Part shown: one piece after another, positions 9,207 to 18,535 of the stretch | Numbering within the stretch: position 1 is the first letter of the stretch | Layout of the letters: each line of letters starts with the position of its first letter | Assembly: GCF_040822085.1 (NCBI RefSeq) | Contig: NZ_CP162006.1 | Coordinates: 1,984,001-2,048,000 of the forward strand | From: Rhodoferax sp. WC2427 | Lineage (GTDB): Bacteria; Pseudomonadota; Gammaproteobacteria; Burkholderiales; Burkholderiaceae_C | Direction: 5' to 3' | Length of the DNA stretch: 64,000 nucleotides | Translations under genes and position numbers: made by a program | Notes under the pieces: generated by a model | Databases searched by the model: none | The model's input: the letters and a program-made list of their open reading frames with translations, nothing else | Told to the model about the DNA's origin: nothing

Positions 9207-10358
9207 TCAGCGTCCGCCCATGATGGCGATGTAGTCCATGGTCCATTTGCCGTATGGCACGCAGCTGCCCTGGGTGCTGCATTTGGCCTGCGGTGTTTTC
9301 CAGAACTTGACCTCGGTGAACCGGTCGTAGCCGTTGTCTTTGCAGAAGTCGCTGCCGCCCGGCGCCTTGGCCTTGCAGGCCGCGCCCACCACCGGGTTGG
9401 CGCCGAACCACTCGGCCAGCGGGGCCTGTACCTTGTCGCTCAGCGAGTACTCCATCCATTTGTAGGCGCAGTTGGGGTGCTTGGCGTTGGCGTGCAGCAT
9501 GGTGGTGTCAGCCCAGCCGGTGACCCCTTCCTTGGGGACAGTGGAGGCGATGGGCTTCTTTTCGGCCTGCAGCGCGTTCACCATGTAGCCCCATGAGCCG
9601 GAGGCCACCACGCCTTCGTTCTTGAAGTCGTTCATCTGCACCGTGGAGTCGTGCCAGTAGCGGTGCGTCAGGGCTTTCTGGCCGCGCAGCAGCGCCAGTA
9701 CGGCGGCGTACTGTTTGTCGTTGAGCTCGTACGGGTCCTTGATACCCAGCTCGGGCTGTTTGCCCATCAGGTACAGCGCGGCATCTGCGATGTAGATGGC
9801 GCCGTCATAGGCCTGTACCCGGCCCTTGTTGGGTTTGCCATCGGGCAAGACCGTGGGCTCAAACACCACCGACCAGGACTTGGGGGCTTCCTTGAACACG
9901 CTGGTGTTGTACATCAGCACATTGGGGCCCCACTGGTAGGGCACGCCGTAGTGCTTGCCGCCCACTGTATGCCAGTCGGCGTTTTGCAGGCGCGCGTCCA
10001 CGTTTTTCCACGAGGGCACCAGGGCCGGGTTGATTTCCTGCACCAGCTTGGACGCTACCAGCCGCAGGCTGGCATCGCCCGAGGCCGTCACCAGGTCGTA
10101 GCCGCCCAGTTTCATCAGCGACACCATCTCGTCCGAGGTGGCGGCCGACTTGGCGTTGACCTTGCAGCCGGTGTCCTTTTCGAACGCGGTCACCCAGTCG
10201 TAGTTCTTGTCGGTTTCGCCGCGTTCGATGTAGCCCGCCCAGGCAATGATGTCGAGGCGACCTTCGCCCTTGCCGATGGCCGTGGGTGGGGCGGCCAGCA
10301 CGGAGGCGGCAGCGGCGACGGCCAACAGGCCGGTAGAGATCACGCGGGTGGTGGACAT
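9207..10358 (-). CDS. ydcS: polyamine-type ABC transporter substrate-binding protein YdcS
   Basis: This 383-residue periplasmic binding protein belongs to the YdcS/PotD group. A hydrophobic signal peptide covers roughly residues 1-24 ([20 protein letters not shown]). The mature part starts with [22 protein letters not shown], a typical PotD-like opening, and has several cysteines near the C-terminus. ATG 10358 was chosen because GAGGAAA sits at proper distance; an upstream in-frame GTG has no such site. It is the first gene of ydcSTUV-patD and faces a divergent LysR gene. It should capture putrescine or a related amine; this is inferred from family and operon. Confidence 0.88.
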   Translation of the reverse strand: MSTTRVISTGLLAVAAAASVLAAPPTAIGKGEGRLDIIAWAGYIERGETDKNYDWVTAFEKDTGCKVNAKSAATSDEMVSLMKLGGYDLVTASGDASLRLVASKLVQEINPALVPSWKNVDARLQNADWHTVGGKHYGVPYQWGPNVLMYNTSVFKEAPKSWSVVFEPTVLPDGKPNKGRVQAYDGAIYIADAALYLMGKQPELGIKDPYELNDKQYAAVLALLRGQKALTHRYWHDSTVQMNDFKNEGVVASGSWGYMVNALQAEKKPIASTVPKEGVTGWADTTMLHANAKHPNCAYKWMEYSLSDKVQAPLAEWFGANPVVGAACKAKAPGGSDFCKDNGYDRFTEVKFWKTPQAKCSTQGSCVPYGKWTMDYIAIMGGR

Positions 10359-10499
10359 GGGGAATTTCCTCACTTTGGGGTTCGGGCTATGGAGCTAAGC
10401 CATCTTAGGAGCCGGTACCAGCCCGAGCCATACCCCCGCGCCAATACAATCCATCGGTAAAACAGAAACCTCGTACCCCTTTGCGCCAAAATAGTGATT

Positions 10500-10521
10500 T
10501 ACCCTAGGTTCCACGCGGGTA
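10500..10521. promoter_or_regulatory. inverted repeat in the ydcS / LysR divergent spacer
   Basis: TACCC-N12-GGGTA lies in the 225-bp spacer between the divergent ydcS and LysR genes. The dyad has the spacing of a LysR-type recognition site (TN11A-like). The spacer is otherwise without a gene. Assignment as the operator is inference. Confidence 0.35.
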
Positions 10522-10583
10522 GGTAGCCCGGTTTTCCATCGGAATCGCCCAAAACGGTGTCTATCTTGTGAGTATCCCGCCCC

Positions 10584-11513
10584 ATGAGCACCTCCTTCAA
10601 GAGCATTCGGTATTTCATAGCGGTGGCCGAATCGGGTTCGATAACGGCTGCGATCCACGACCTGGGCGTGTCGCAGTCGGTGGTGTCGCAGGCCATCGCC
10701 CAGATCGAGGCAGACCTGGGCACGCTGCTGTTTGACCGGCGTGCGCGCGGCATGTCTTTGACGCACGCGGGCCACCAGTTTTTGCGCCACGCCCACCAGA
10801 TCGAGGTGGCCATGCGCAACGCCCGCGATGCCCTGTCGTCGCGGCCGCACACCGTCACCGGCAGCCTGAACATCGGCGTGACCAGCCTGATGGTGGGCTA
10901 CTACCTGCCGTTTTTGCTGGACCGGTTTCGCCGGGTGTTTCCGCGCATCCAGGTGCAGATCACCGAGGACCGGCGCGATTACCTGGAGCACCTGCTGGTC
11001 AGCGGCGAGCTGGATGTGGCCCTGATCGTGGTGTCGCAGTTGCAGAATCCCCGCGCCCTGGCCACCGAGACCATTCTGCGGTCGGGCTGGCGCGTGTGGT
11101 GCCCGGTGAACCACCGCCTGGCCAGCGAGGCCAAGGTCGAGGCCGCCGACCTGGCCCAGCAGCCCCTGGTGCTGCTGCAGGTGGACGAGCTGGGCGATGC
11201 CACCACCGCGCTGTGGAACACCGGGGGGGCCGAACCCAATGTGCTGATCCGTACCTCGTCGGTCGAGGCGGTGCGCAGCCTGGTGGCCACCGGCGCGGGC
11301 TGCTCGGTACTGCCCGACATGCTGTACCGCCCCTGGTCGCTGGAGGGCGACCGCATCGAAGCCCGGCCCCTGGCGCACAGCCTGCCGCTACTGGAAGTGG
11401 GGCTGGCCTGGCGCAAAGGGGCGGTTCTGGGCGAGCCGCTGCGCAACTTTCTGACGGCGGTGCGCCCCACGCTGGACGGGCACCACACCGGGGCCCATGG
11501 CTTGCCGCGCTGA
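10584..11513 (+). CDS. LysR-family transcriptional regulator, divergent from ydcSTUV-patD
   Basis: This 309-residue protein has an N-terminal winged helix-turn-helix (residues 1-62; ITAAIHDLGVSQSVVSQAIA is the recognition region) and a periplasmic-binding-like effector domain (about 93-300) beginning GSLNIGVTSLMVGYYLP. It is transcribed away from ydcS, the classic arrangement for a LysR activator of the divergent operon with auto-repression. It probably senses an amine or amino-acid intermediate; the ligand cannot be read from sequence. Confidence 0.9.
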   Translation: MSTSFKSIRYFIAVAESGSITAAIHDLGVSQSVVSQAIAQIEADLGTLLFDRRARGMSLTHAGHQFLRHAHQIEVAMRNARDALSSRPHTVTGSLNIGVTSLMVGYYLPFLLDRFRRVFPRIQVQITEDRRDYLEHLLVSGELDVALIVVSQLQNPRALATETILRSGWRVWCPVNHRLASEAKVEAADLAQQPLVLLQVDELGDATTALWNTGGAEPNVLIRTSSVEAVRSLVATGAGCSVLPDMLYRPWSLEGDRIEARPLAHSLPLLEVGLAWRKGAVLGEPLRNFLTAVRPTLDGHHTGAHGLPR

Positions 11514-11576
11514 TAGCCGGGACGCGCCAGGTACACGGCGATAATAGAAGGCTCCATCGACCCACTTGCCCGAAGA

Positions 11577-14210
11577 ATGAACGACATGACCCAGCCCGTT
11601 TTCACCGTTGCCGACATCCGCAAGACCTTCCTCGACTTCTTTGCCTCCAAGGGCCACACCGTGGTCGCCAGCAGCTCGCTGGTGCCGGGCAACGACCCCA
11701 CGCTGATGTTCACCAACTCCGGCATGGTGCAGTTCAAGGACGTGTTCCTGGGCACCGACAAGCGCCCCTACGTGCGCGCCGCCTCGGTACAGGCCTGCCT
11801 GCGCGCCGGTGGCAAGCACAACGACCTGGAAAACGTGGGCTACACCGCCCGCCACCACACCTTCTTCGAGATGATGGGCAACTGGAGCTTTGGCGACTAC
11901 TTCAAGCGCGAATCGCTGAAATGGGCCTGGGAACTGCTCACCCAGGTCTACAAACTCCCGCCTGAGCGCCTGCTGGCCACGGTGTACGAAGAAGACGACG
12001 AAGCCTTCGACATCTGGACCAAAGAGATCGGCCTGCCGCCCGAGCGTGTGATCCGCATCGGCGACAACAAGGGCGGCCGCTACAAGAGCGACAACTTCTG
12101 GATGATGGCCGACACCGGCCCCTGCGGACCCTGCAGCGAGATCTTCTACGACCACGGCGACCACATCGAAGGTGGCCCCCCAGGCAGCCCCGGTGAAGAC
12201 GGCGACCGCTTCATCGAGATCTGGAACAACGTGTTCATGCAGTTCAACATGGCCGAGGACGGCTCGGTCACGCCGCTGCCCGCGCCCTGCGTGGACACCG
12301 GCATGGGCCTGGAGCGCCTGGCCGCCATCCTGCAGCACGTGCATAGCAACTACGAAATCGACATCTTCGACGCGCTGATCAAGGCTGCATCGCGTGAAAC
12401 GGGTGAGGCAGACCTGGGCCACAAGAGCCTGCGCGTCATCGCCGACCACATCCGCGCCACCTCCTTTTTGGTCAGCGACGGCGTGATCCCCGGCAATGAA
12501 GGCCGCGGCTACGTGCAGCGCCGCATCATCCGCCGCGCCATCCGCCATGGCTACCTGCTGGGCCAGACCAAGCCCTTCTTCCACAAGCTGGTGCCCGACC
12601 TGGTGGCCCTGATGGGTGCGGCCTACCCGGCGCTGGCGGCGCAGCAAGAGCGCATTGCCGAAGTGCTGAAGGCCGAAGAAGAACGTTTCTTCGAAACCCT
12701 GGCCATGGGTATGGAAATTCTGAACGCCGCGCTCACCGACGGCGTGCAAGTGCTGCCCGGCGACGTGGCCTTCAAGCTGCACGACACCTACGGCTTCCCG
12801 TTGGACCTGTCGGCCGACGTGTGCCGCGAGCGCGGCCTGTCGGTGGACGAGGCCGGTTTCACGGCCGCCATGGAAGCCCAAAAAGCCAAAGGCCGCGCGG
12901 CAGGCAAGTTCAAGATGGACCGCGCGCTGGAATACACCGGGGCCGACAACGCCTTCGTGGGCTATGAGAAACTCGAAGCTACTGCAAAAATCGTAGCGCT
13001 CTACGCTGATGGAACCAGCGTAGCCGCCCTGAAAGTAGGCCAAACCGGCACCGTGGTACTGGACACCACGCCGTTCTATTCCGAATCCGGCGGCCAGGTG
13101 GGCGACGAGGGCGTGATCACCAGCGGCTCGGCCCGCTTTGCGGTGGGCGACACCCAAAAGATCAAGTCCGATGTGTTCGGCCACCAGGGCACGCTGGAGG
13201 CGGGCACGCTGAACGTGGGCGACACCGTCACCGCCAGCGTCAACACTGCTTTGCGCGCCGCCACCCAGCGCAACCACTCGGTCACCCACCTGATGCACAA
13301 GGCCCTGCGCGAAGTGCTGGGCACCCATGTGCACCAAAAGGGCAGCCTGGTGAACGCCGAACGCACCCGCTTCGACTTCACCCACAACGCCCCGGTCACC
13401 GACGCGCAAATTTTGCAGATCGAGCAAATAGTCAACGCCGAAATCCTGGCCAACGCCGCCACCCACGCCGAGCTGATGGACATCGAATCCGCCCAGAAGA
13501 CCGGCGCGATGATGCTGTTTGGCGAGAAGTACGGCGAAATCGTGCGCGTGCTCAGCATCGGCAGCACGCAAGAACTCTGCGGCGGCACCCACGTGCAGCG
13601 CACCGGCGATATCGGCCTGTTCAAGGTGGTTGCTGAGGGCGGTGTGGCCGCCGGCATCCGCCGTATCGAAGCCATCACCGGTGAAGGCGCGCTGGCCTAC
13701 CTGCAAGACCTGGAGTGCACCGTCACCCAGGCCGCAGGCAGCTTCAAGGTCCAGCCCGCCGAGTTGCAAGCCCGCGTCACGCTGGCGCTGGACAACATTA
13801 AGGCGCTGGAAAAAGAAGTCGCCCAGCTCAAGGGGAAGCTGGCTTCCAGCCAGGGTGACGAGTTGGTCAATACCGCCATCGACATCAACGGCACCAAGCT
13901 GCTGGCCGCCAAGCTCGAGGGTGCCGACACCAAGACCCTGCGCGACACCATGGACAAGCTCAAAGACAAGCTGAAAACCGCCGTCATCGTGCTGGCCGCG
14001 GTAGACGGCGACAAGGTGCAAATTGCGGTGGGCGTGACCAAGGACAGCGTCGGCAAGGTGCAGGCCGGAGCCCTGGCCAACTTCGTCGCCAGCCAGCTCG
14101 GCGGCAAAGGCGGCGGCAAACCCGATATGGCCATGGCCGGTGGCACCGAGCCCGCAAAATTGCCTGCGGCGCTGGCGTCCGTTCAAGCCTGGGTGGCTGA
14201 GCGACTGTAA
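11577..14210 (+). CDS. alaS: alanyl-tRNA synthetase
   Basis: This 877-residue class II synthetase charges tRNA-Ala and hydrolyses mischarged Ser/Gly. The class II aminoacylation core occupies about residues 8-250, followed by the tRNA-recognition region. The editing domain has HSVTHLMH (zinc-type HxxxH, near 567) and CGGTH (near 665). A C-terminal DHHA1-like domain with the final glycine-rich stretch closes the protein. Length is normal. A strong hairpin terminator follows 20 bp after the stop. A segment around residues 468-485 resembles the window's dispersed repeat at DNA level (see findings) but aligns with normal AlaRS sequence. Confidence 0.98.
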   Translation: MNDMTQPVFTVADIRKTFLDFFASKGHTVVASSSLVPGNDPTLMFTNSGMVQFKDVFLGTDKRPYVRAASVQACLRAGGKHNDLENVGYTARHHTFFEMMGNWSFGDYFKRESLKWAWELLTQVYKLPPERLLATVYEEDDEAFDIWTKEIGLPPERVIRIGDNKGGRYKSDNFWMMADTGPCGPCSEIFYDHGDHIEGGPPGSPGEDGDRFIEIWNNVFMQFNMAEDGSVTPLPAPCVDTGMGLERLAAILQHVHSNYEIDIFDALIKAASRETGEADLGHKSLRVIADHIRATSFLVSDGVIPGNEGRGYVQRRIIRRAIRHGYLLGQTKPFFHKLVPDLVALMGAAYPALAAQQERIAEVLKAEEERFFETLAMGMEILNAALTDGVQVLPGDVAFKLHDTYGFPLDLSADVCRERGLSVDEAGFTAAMEAQKAKGRAAGKFKMDRALEYTGADNAFVGYEKLEATAKIVALYADGTSVAALKVGQTGTVVLDTTPFYSESGGQVGDEGVITSGSARFAVGDTQKIKSDVFGHQGTLEAGTLNVGDTVTASVNTALRAATQRNHSVTHLMHKALREVLGTHVHQKGSLVNAERTRFDFTHNAPVTDAQILQIEQIVNAEILANAATHAELMDIESAQKTGAMMLFGEKYGEIVRVLSIGSTQELCGGTHVQRTGDIGLFKVVAEGGVAAGIRRIEAITGEGALAYLQDLECTVTQAAGSFKVQPAELQARVTLALDNIKALEKEVAQLKGKLASSQGDELVNTAIDINGTKLLAAKLEGADTKTLRDTMDKLKDKLKTAVIVLAAVDGDKVQIAVGVTKDSVGKVQAGALANFVASQLGGKGGGKPDMAMAGGTEPAKLPAALASVQAWVAERL

Positions 14211-14230
14211 ATCAGCTTGCTCTTAAAAAG

Positions 14231-14273
14231 AGAGCTGCCCGTGCTTATCTAATAAGCGCAGGCAGCTCTTTTT
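14231..14273 (+). terminator. alaS intrinsic terminator, member of the dispersed hairpin family (copy 1)
   Basis: AGAGCTGCC at 14231-14239 pairs with GGCAGCTCT at 14261-14269, and GCTTAT with ATAAGC inside, giving a stem of about 17 bp followed by TTTTT. It sits 20 bp after the alaS stop, a textbook intrinsic terminator. Its core GCTGCC..GCTTAT..ATAAGCGCAGG matches the repeat family found elsewhere in the window. Confidence 0.85.
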
Positions 14274-14447
14274 GCTTTAAAGATGGTGGACTGACATTAC
14301 CCTCCAGACCCCAAAGACCCAGTAGCGTAGCGGGCCTCCCCCACATGGGTCCGAAGCCGGTGTAAATTGAGCCTGTCGCGCGCTGTCGTGAGCCTGACTT
14401 GCCGGGGGGCAGTCGGGGGCGCGCGATGCCAATGTGGGGAGACGGAT

Positions 14448-15551
14448 GTGCGTTGCTATTCCTATGTGCGGTGTCTGGTGCTGGCCTGGGCGGTGTTGTT
14501 GGCGGGGTCGGCCCAGGCGGTGTCGGTGGCTTTCATCAACCCGGGCAATTCCGACGAGATCTACTGGGTGGGGGCTGCGCGGGCCATGGCGGCGGCGGCC
14601 AGCAGCCTGGGTTGGGAGTTGGAGGTGCAGTATGCCCAGCGCGACCCGTTGCGCGTGCTGGCGCTGGCCCGCGCTTTGGTGGCCCGGCCCAAGGCGCAGC
14701 GGCCCGACTACGTGGTGTTCTCCAACGACAGCGCCACGGGTGTCGAGTTGCTGCGCCTGTTTGACGGCTCCGGCATCCGGTGTTTCATGGCCTTTAGCGG
14801 CTTTACGGCTGCCGAGGAGCAGCAGTGGGGCAAGCCGCGGCAGCATTTCAAGCAATGGATTGGCTCGCTGGAGCCCTTGGCCGAGGAGGCTGGCTACCTC
14901 ACGGGCAAGGCCCTGATCCAGGCGGGGCGTGCCGCCCGCGCCCAGGCCGCAGACGGAAAACTGCACCTGCTGGCCATCGCTGGCGACCGCTCCACCATCA
15001 GCTCGGTTCGGCGCAACCAGGGCCTGCGGCGCGCCCTGGCCGAGGCCGACGATGTGGTGCTGGACCAGATGGTCTATGCCGGCTGGAGCCGCGAAAAAGC
15101 TGCCGAAAAAAGTGCCTGGCTGTATGACCGCTACCCGTCTGCGCGCTTGCTGTGGGCGGGCAATGACCTGATCGCCTTTGGCGCCATGCAGACGCTGGAG
15201 CAGCGCGGTGGCCAGCCGGGCAAGAGCATGCGGTTCAGCGGCATCAACACCTCTACCGAGGCCATGGAGGCGCTCAAGTCCGGCCGCCTGACGGCGCTGG
15301 CCGGAGGGCATTTCATGGCCGGTGCCTGGTCCCTGGTGATGCTGTTTGATTACCACCATGGGCGCGATTTTGCCGACGAAGGTCTGCAATTGGAGCGCCC
15401 GATGTTTGTGCTGTTCACCCCGGCCATGGCCGAGAAGTTCGAGGCCCGGTTTGGCCAGCGCTATGACAGTGTGGACTTCCGGCGCTACAGCAAAGTGTTA
15501 AATCATGTAACAACTCGTTACAGCTTTGAATTTGCTCCGCTTTTGTACTGA
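14448..15551 (+). CDS. periplasmic sugar-binding-like protein paired with a diguanylate cyclase
   Basis: This 367-residue type-I periplasmic binding-fold protein has a signal peptide (hydrophobic VRCLVLAWAVLLAGSAQA, cleaved around residue 22). The mature part shows ribose/LuxP-family features: VSVAFINPGNSDEIYW at the start, PDYVVFSNDSATG near 80, a central TGKALIQAGRAARAQ and LLWAGNDLIAFGAMQ near 230. The start is set at GTG 14448, which has GGGGAGA upstream and leaves a normal signal peptide; longer starts are possible. No ABC permease or ATPase is nearby. Instead the next gene, 15 bp downstream, is a membrane diguanylate cyclase, so this protein probably works as its periplasmic ligand sensor. 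Confidence 0.8.
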   Translation: MRCYSYVRCLVLAWAVLLAGSAQAVSVAFINPGNSDEIYWVGAARAMAAAASSLGWELEVQYAQRDPLRVLALARALVARPKAQRPDYVVFSNDSATGVELLRLFDGSGIRCFMAFSGFTAAEEQQWGKPRQHFKQWIGSLEPLAEEAGYLTGKALIQAGRAARAQAADGKLHLLAIAGDRSTISSVRRNQGLRRALAEADDVVLDQMVYAGWSREKAAEKSAWLYDRYPSARLLWAGNDLIAFGAMQTLEQRGGQPGKSMRFSGINTSTEAMEALKSGRLTALAGGHFMAGAWSLVMLFDYHHGRDFADEGLQLERPMFVLFTPAMAEKFEARFGQRYDSVDFRRYSKVLNHVTTRYSFEFAPLLY

Positions 15552-15566
15552 TTGCACAATGCCCGC

Positions 15567-16820
15567 ATGCCCAATCTCCCATTCCGGTCCCTGGCCGGGC
15601 ATCTGATCCGCAATACGCTGGGCTTGGCGCTGTGCTGCATGGTGGGGGTCTTTGGGGTGCAGGCCGCGTTGATGGTGCAGCAGCACCGGAAGGAATTCCA
15701 GCGCTTGGTCGACGACATTGCCAAGACCAGCGTGCCTTTGCTGGCCGTGAGTCTGTGGGACATCGAACCGCGCACCGTGCAGCAGCAGGTCAACCTGGTG
15801 GCCGAACGTCCACAGGTGGGTTATGTGCTGCTGCAGACCGGCGCCGGGCGGCAGTTTGAAGCGGGCGACGCCCGTCTGGGGCTGCGGACCGACAGCCGCC
15901 ACATCTCCATTCCGAACCCGCAGGGCACCGGTGAGTTGGGGGAACTGCAGCTCTGGGGCAACCCGGATTTTGAAGTCCAGGAGATCGTGCACGCCGCCTG
16001 GACGGTGCTGGCCGGGTACGGGTTTTTCACCGTGCTGGTGTGCAGCCTGATGGCCAGCATGTTGCGGCGTGAGTTGCAAATGCCGCTGCAGCGCCTGGCC
16101 CGATTTGCCAGCGATTTGACCCCCCAGACCCTGGTGCAGCCCCTGGTGCTGGACCGCCCAACGCGTGCGCGCACCGATGAAATCGACCAGGTGGCCGAGG
16201 GTTTTTCCATACTCCAGAATGGGTTGCGCGCGCACATCGCCGACCTGGACCGGATGGTGGCCCAGCGCACCCAGCAGCTGGAAGCGCTGGCCGAAGCCAA
16301 CCACCTGCTGTCCATCACCGACCCCCTGACCGGCTGCCTCAACCGCCGTACCCTGGAGTCGCGCCTGCTGGAGGATATCGAGCGGGCCCAGCGCTACCAG
16401 CGGCCGTTTTCGGTGATCAGCCTGGACCTGGACCACTTCAAGCGCATCAATGACCGCTACGGCCATGCGGGCGGCGATGCCGTGCTGTGCGCCACCGTGG
16501 AGCATTTGCGCCGGGCGACCCGCTCCCGGCTGGATTGGATGGTGCGCCTGGGCGGCGAAGAGTTTCTGCTGGTACAGCCCGAAACGGTGTTGGCCACCGC
16601 GCTGCGCAATGCCGAGCGCCTGCGTGAGTTGCTGGAGACCACCCCGGTCCTGTTCGACGGCCACGAGATCGCCATCACCGCCAGCTTTGGCGTGGCCCAA
16701 TGGCAACCCGACCAGGGCACGTCGGATTTGCTGCACCAGGTGGATGCCTTGCTGTACCAGGCCAAGACAGCGGGCCGCAACCGGGTGTACCCAACGGACA
16801 GGCGCCTGGTTGCTATCTAA
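15567..16820 (+). CDS. membrane-bound diguanylate cyclase (GGDEF domain)
   Basis: This protein of about 417 residues has a transmembrane helix near residues 14-36, a periplasmic region to about 145, a second helix near 150-172, a HAMP-like segment (LQRLARFASDLTPQ), a short coiled coil and a C-terminal GGDEF domain. The active-site motif is GGEEF (near 328), with DPLTGCLNRR near 256 and DLDHFKRINDRYGHAGGD near 290. It should make cyclic di-GMP. No RxxD inhibitory site is evident before GGEEF. ATG 15567 is used; an in-frame TTG at 15552 is an alternative. Its stop lies in a dispersed repeat. The partner binding protein upstream likely regulates it. Confidence 0.88.
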   Translation: MPNLPFRSLAGHLIRNTLGLALCCMVGVFGVQAALMVQQHRKEFQRLVDDIAKTSVPLLAVSLWDIEPRTVQQQVNLVAERPQVGYVLLQTGAGRQFEAGDARLGLRTDSRHISIPNPQGTGELGELQLWGNPDFEVQEIVHAAWTVLAGYGFFTVLVCSLMASMLRRELQMPLQRLARFASDLTPQTLVQPLVLDRPTRARTDEIDQVAEGFSILQNGLRAHIADLDRMVAQRTQQLEALAEANHLLSITDPLTGCLNRRTLESRLLEDIERAQRYQRPFSVISLDLDHFKRINDRYGHAGGDAVLCATVEHLRRATRSRLDWMVRLGGEEFLLVQPETVLATALRNAERLRELLETTPVLFDGHEIAITASFGVAQWQPDQGTSDLLHQVDALLYQAKTAGRNRVYPTDRRLVAI

Positions 16821-16870
16821 TTAATAGCTGCTTGCGCTTGTCGGATCAGCACGAGAGGCTGATTTTCTTC
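16811..16870 (+). repeat. dispersed hairpin repeat, copy 2 (between convergent genes)
   Basis: The copy reads GCTATCTAATTAATAGCTGC, then a TTGCGCTTG arm, a diverged right arm and the GGCTGATTTTCTTCA end. It fills the whole gap between the diguanylate cyclase and the convergent chemoreceptor gene. It contributes the TAA stop of the first and abuts the TGA stop of the second. Confidence 0.75.
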
Positions 16871-18386
16871 AAGACGCCACCAGGTTCTTGTACACGCCGC
16901 AGCCCACCGCCAGGTCATCGACCAGCTGCACAAACGACATCTTGGTCTGCACCCGGCCGGTGGTCGGGTTGGTGATGTCGTACTCCACCCAGCCGGGCTC
17001 CTGCTCGGCCTGGGCGAAGATGGCGTGCAGCAGGCCTGCACCGTCGATACCGGCGATGTCCTGCACGCGGGTTCCGACCTTGGCCGCGTTGCCGCCAAAG
17101 GCCACATAGCTGCCGTTGCGGTCCAGCACAAACACGTACATGTCGCGGTCAAAGAAGCCCTGCGTGGTGCTGGTCAGGTCGCGCAGAAAACTGTCGCGCG
17201 AGGTACCCCGGCGGCGGTGGGCCAGGGCGCGCTCCACCAGGGCCATGGCCTCCTCGGCCGAGCCTTGCTGCAGCTTGAACAGGGATACCGCTTCCACCAG
17301 GGTCGAGGCCCGGCTTTCCAGGGTCGAGGCCTGGGTCACGGCGTTTTCGACCATCTGGGCGTTTTGCTGGGTGATTTCGTCGAGCTGGCGTACCGCGGCC
17401 GTGATCTCGCTCAGGCCGGAACTCTGCTCGGCGCTGGAGTTGGAGATCTGCGCCATATTGGTCGCCACGTCGCGGATGCCGCTGACGATAGCCGTCATGC
17501 TGGTGCCTGCCGTGCGGATCTTCTGCACGCTGCTGCCCACCTGGGTGCTGGAGGCCCCGATCAGCAGGCGGATTTCTTTCGATGCCTCGGCCGAGCGCTG
17601 CGCCAGCGAACGCACCTCGCTGGCCACCACCGCAAAACCGCGGCCCGATTCGCCTGCGCGGGCGGCTTCCACCGCGGCGTTCAGCGCCAGAATGTTGGTC
17701 TGGAAGGCCAGCCCGTCGATCACTCCCACGATCTCGTCCATGCGCTTGGCGCTGCCCTGGATGGCCTCCACCGAGGCAATGGCTTCGGCCATGGTGGTGG
17801 CCCCCAGGTTGGCGGCATCGCGTACCCGGGCGGCCTGGGTGTTGGCCTGGCTGGCGGTTTGCGCCGTGTCCTGGACGGTGCTGGAGAGTTGCTCGACGCT
17901 GGCGGCGGTTTGCTCCAGGTTGGCGGCCTGCTGCTCGGTGCGGTCCGACAGGGCGCGGTTGCCGCTGGCCAGGCTCTTGCCCGAATGCGCCACAAAGGCC
18001 GCGTTGCTGCGTACATTGGCCACCATGGCCGATACCTTGGTGCCGATCTGCTGGGTCGCAGCGGCCAGCAACGCCAGCTCGTCGGTGCCGCGCTGCACCA
18101 GGCCCAGCCGCAGATCGCCCTGGACCAGCTGGTCCATGGCCCGGCGCACCTGGGCCAGGTCCTGGGTGAAGCTGCTGTAGAAAGCCAGCAGCAGGTAGGC
18201 CGACACCAGTACGCTGCCGCCGCTGAGCCAGACCGTGCCTGCACCGCGGGTGCCTGACAGGGCGTACTCCAGCAAGACCACGAGCGGGGGTGCCAGCAGC
18301 ACGGCCGCCAGCAGCAGAATCTTGCCACCCAGGCGCAGGCGCCGCATCAGCCACAGGCCGGGTGAAAACACGGTTTGGAAAATCAT
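16869..18386 (-). CDS. methyl-accepting chemotaxis protein with C-terminal Cache-like domain
   Basis: This 505-residue chemoreceptor has two adjacent transmembrane segments near residues 18-42 and 50-72 with almost no periplasmic sensor between them. A HAMP-like linker and a long signalling coiled coil follow; the highly conserved tip [19 protein letters not shown] is near residue 228. After the signalling domain (about 395-505) is an extra domain with [20 protein letters not shown] and [20 protein letters not shown]. This resembles a single Cache sensor but would lie in the cytoplasm. It likely signals to CheA/CheW. GGGAGAC precedes the ATG at 18386. The C-terminal sensor placement is unusual. 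Confidence 0.88.
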   Translation of the reverse strand: MIFQTVFSPGLWLMRRLRLGGKILLLAAVLLAPPLVVLLEYALSGTRGAGTVWLSGGSVLVSAYLLLAFYSSFTQDLAQVRRAMDQLVQGDLRLGLVQRGTDELALLAAATQQIGTKVSAMVANVRSNAAFVAHSGKSLASGNRALSDRTEQQAANLEQTAASVEQLSSTVQDTAQTASQANTQAARVRDAANLGATTMAEAIASVEAIQGSAKRMDEIVGVIDGLAFQTNILALNAAVEAARAGESGRGFAVVASEVRSLAQRSAEASKEIRLLIGASSTQVGSSVQKIRTAGTSMTAIVSGIRDVATNMAQISNSSAEQSSGLSEITAAVRQLDEITQQNAQMVENAVTQASTLESRASTLVEAVSLFKLQQGSAEEAMALVERALAHRRRGTSRDSFLRDLTSTTQGFFDRDMYVFVLDRNGSYVAFGGNAAKVGTRVQDIAGIDGAGLLHAIFAQAEQEPGWVEYDITNPTTGRVQTKMSFVQLVDDLAVGCGVYKNLVAS

Positions 18387-18460
18387 GCGCTTGTCTCCCT
18401 AGTTATGACGGGTGCTTCTAACTGCGTCTGCTGACGGCAAACTGTCAATAAATGTAACCG

Positions 18461-18521
18461 CTATGAAAAAAGTAGCTGCTTACGCCCATGGAATAAGCGC
18501 CAGGGCCTGATTTTTTATAAA
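18461..18521 (+). repeat. dispersed hairpin repeat, copy 3
   Basis: GCTATGAAAAAAGTAGCTGC, then a hairpin-like TTACGCCCATGGAATAAGCG core and the CTGATTTTTTATAAATG end. It lies between the start of the chemoreceptor gene and the stop of the winged-helix ATPase gene, about 15 bp beyond the latter's stop codon. Confidence 0.75.
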
Positions 18522-18535
18522 TGCAGTGAACGGCC

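Noticed and set aside
11388..14186. A 932-codon open frame antisense to alaS
   Set aside because: It is a shadow of a high-GC codon pattern on the other strand; composition is His/Gly/Gln-rich with no domain and it covers a certain alaS gene.
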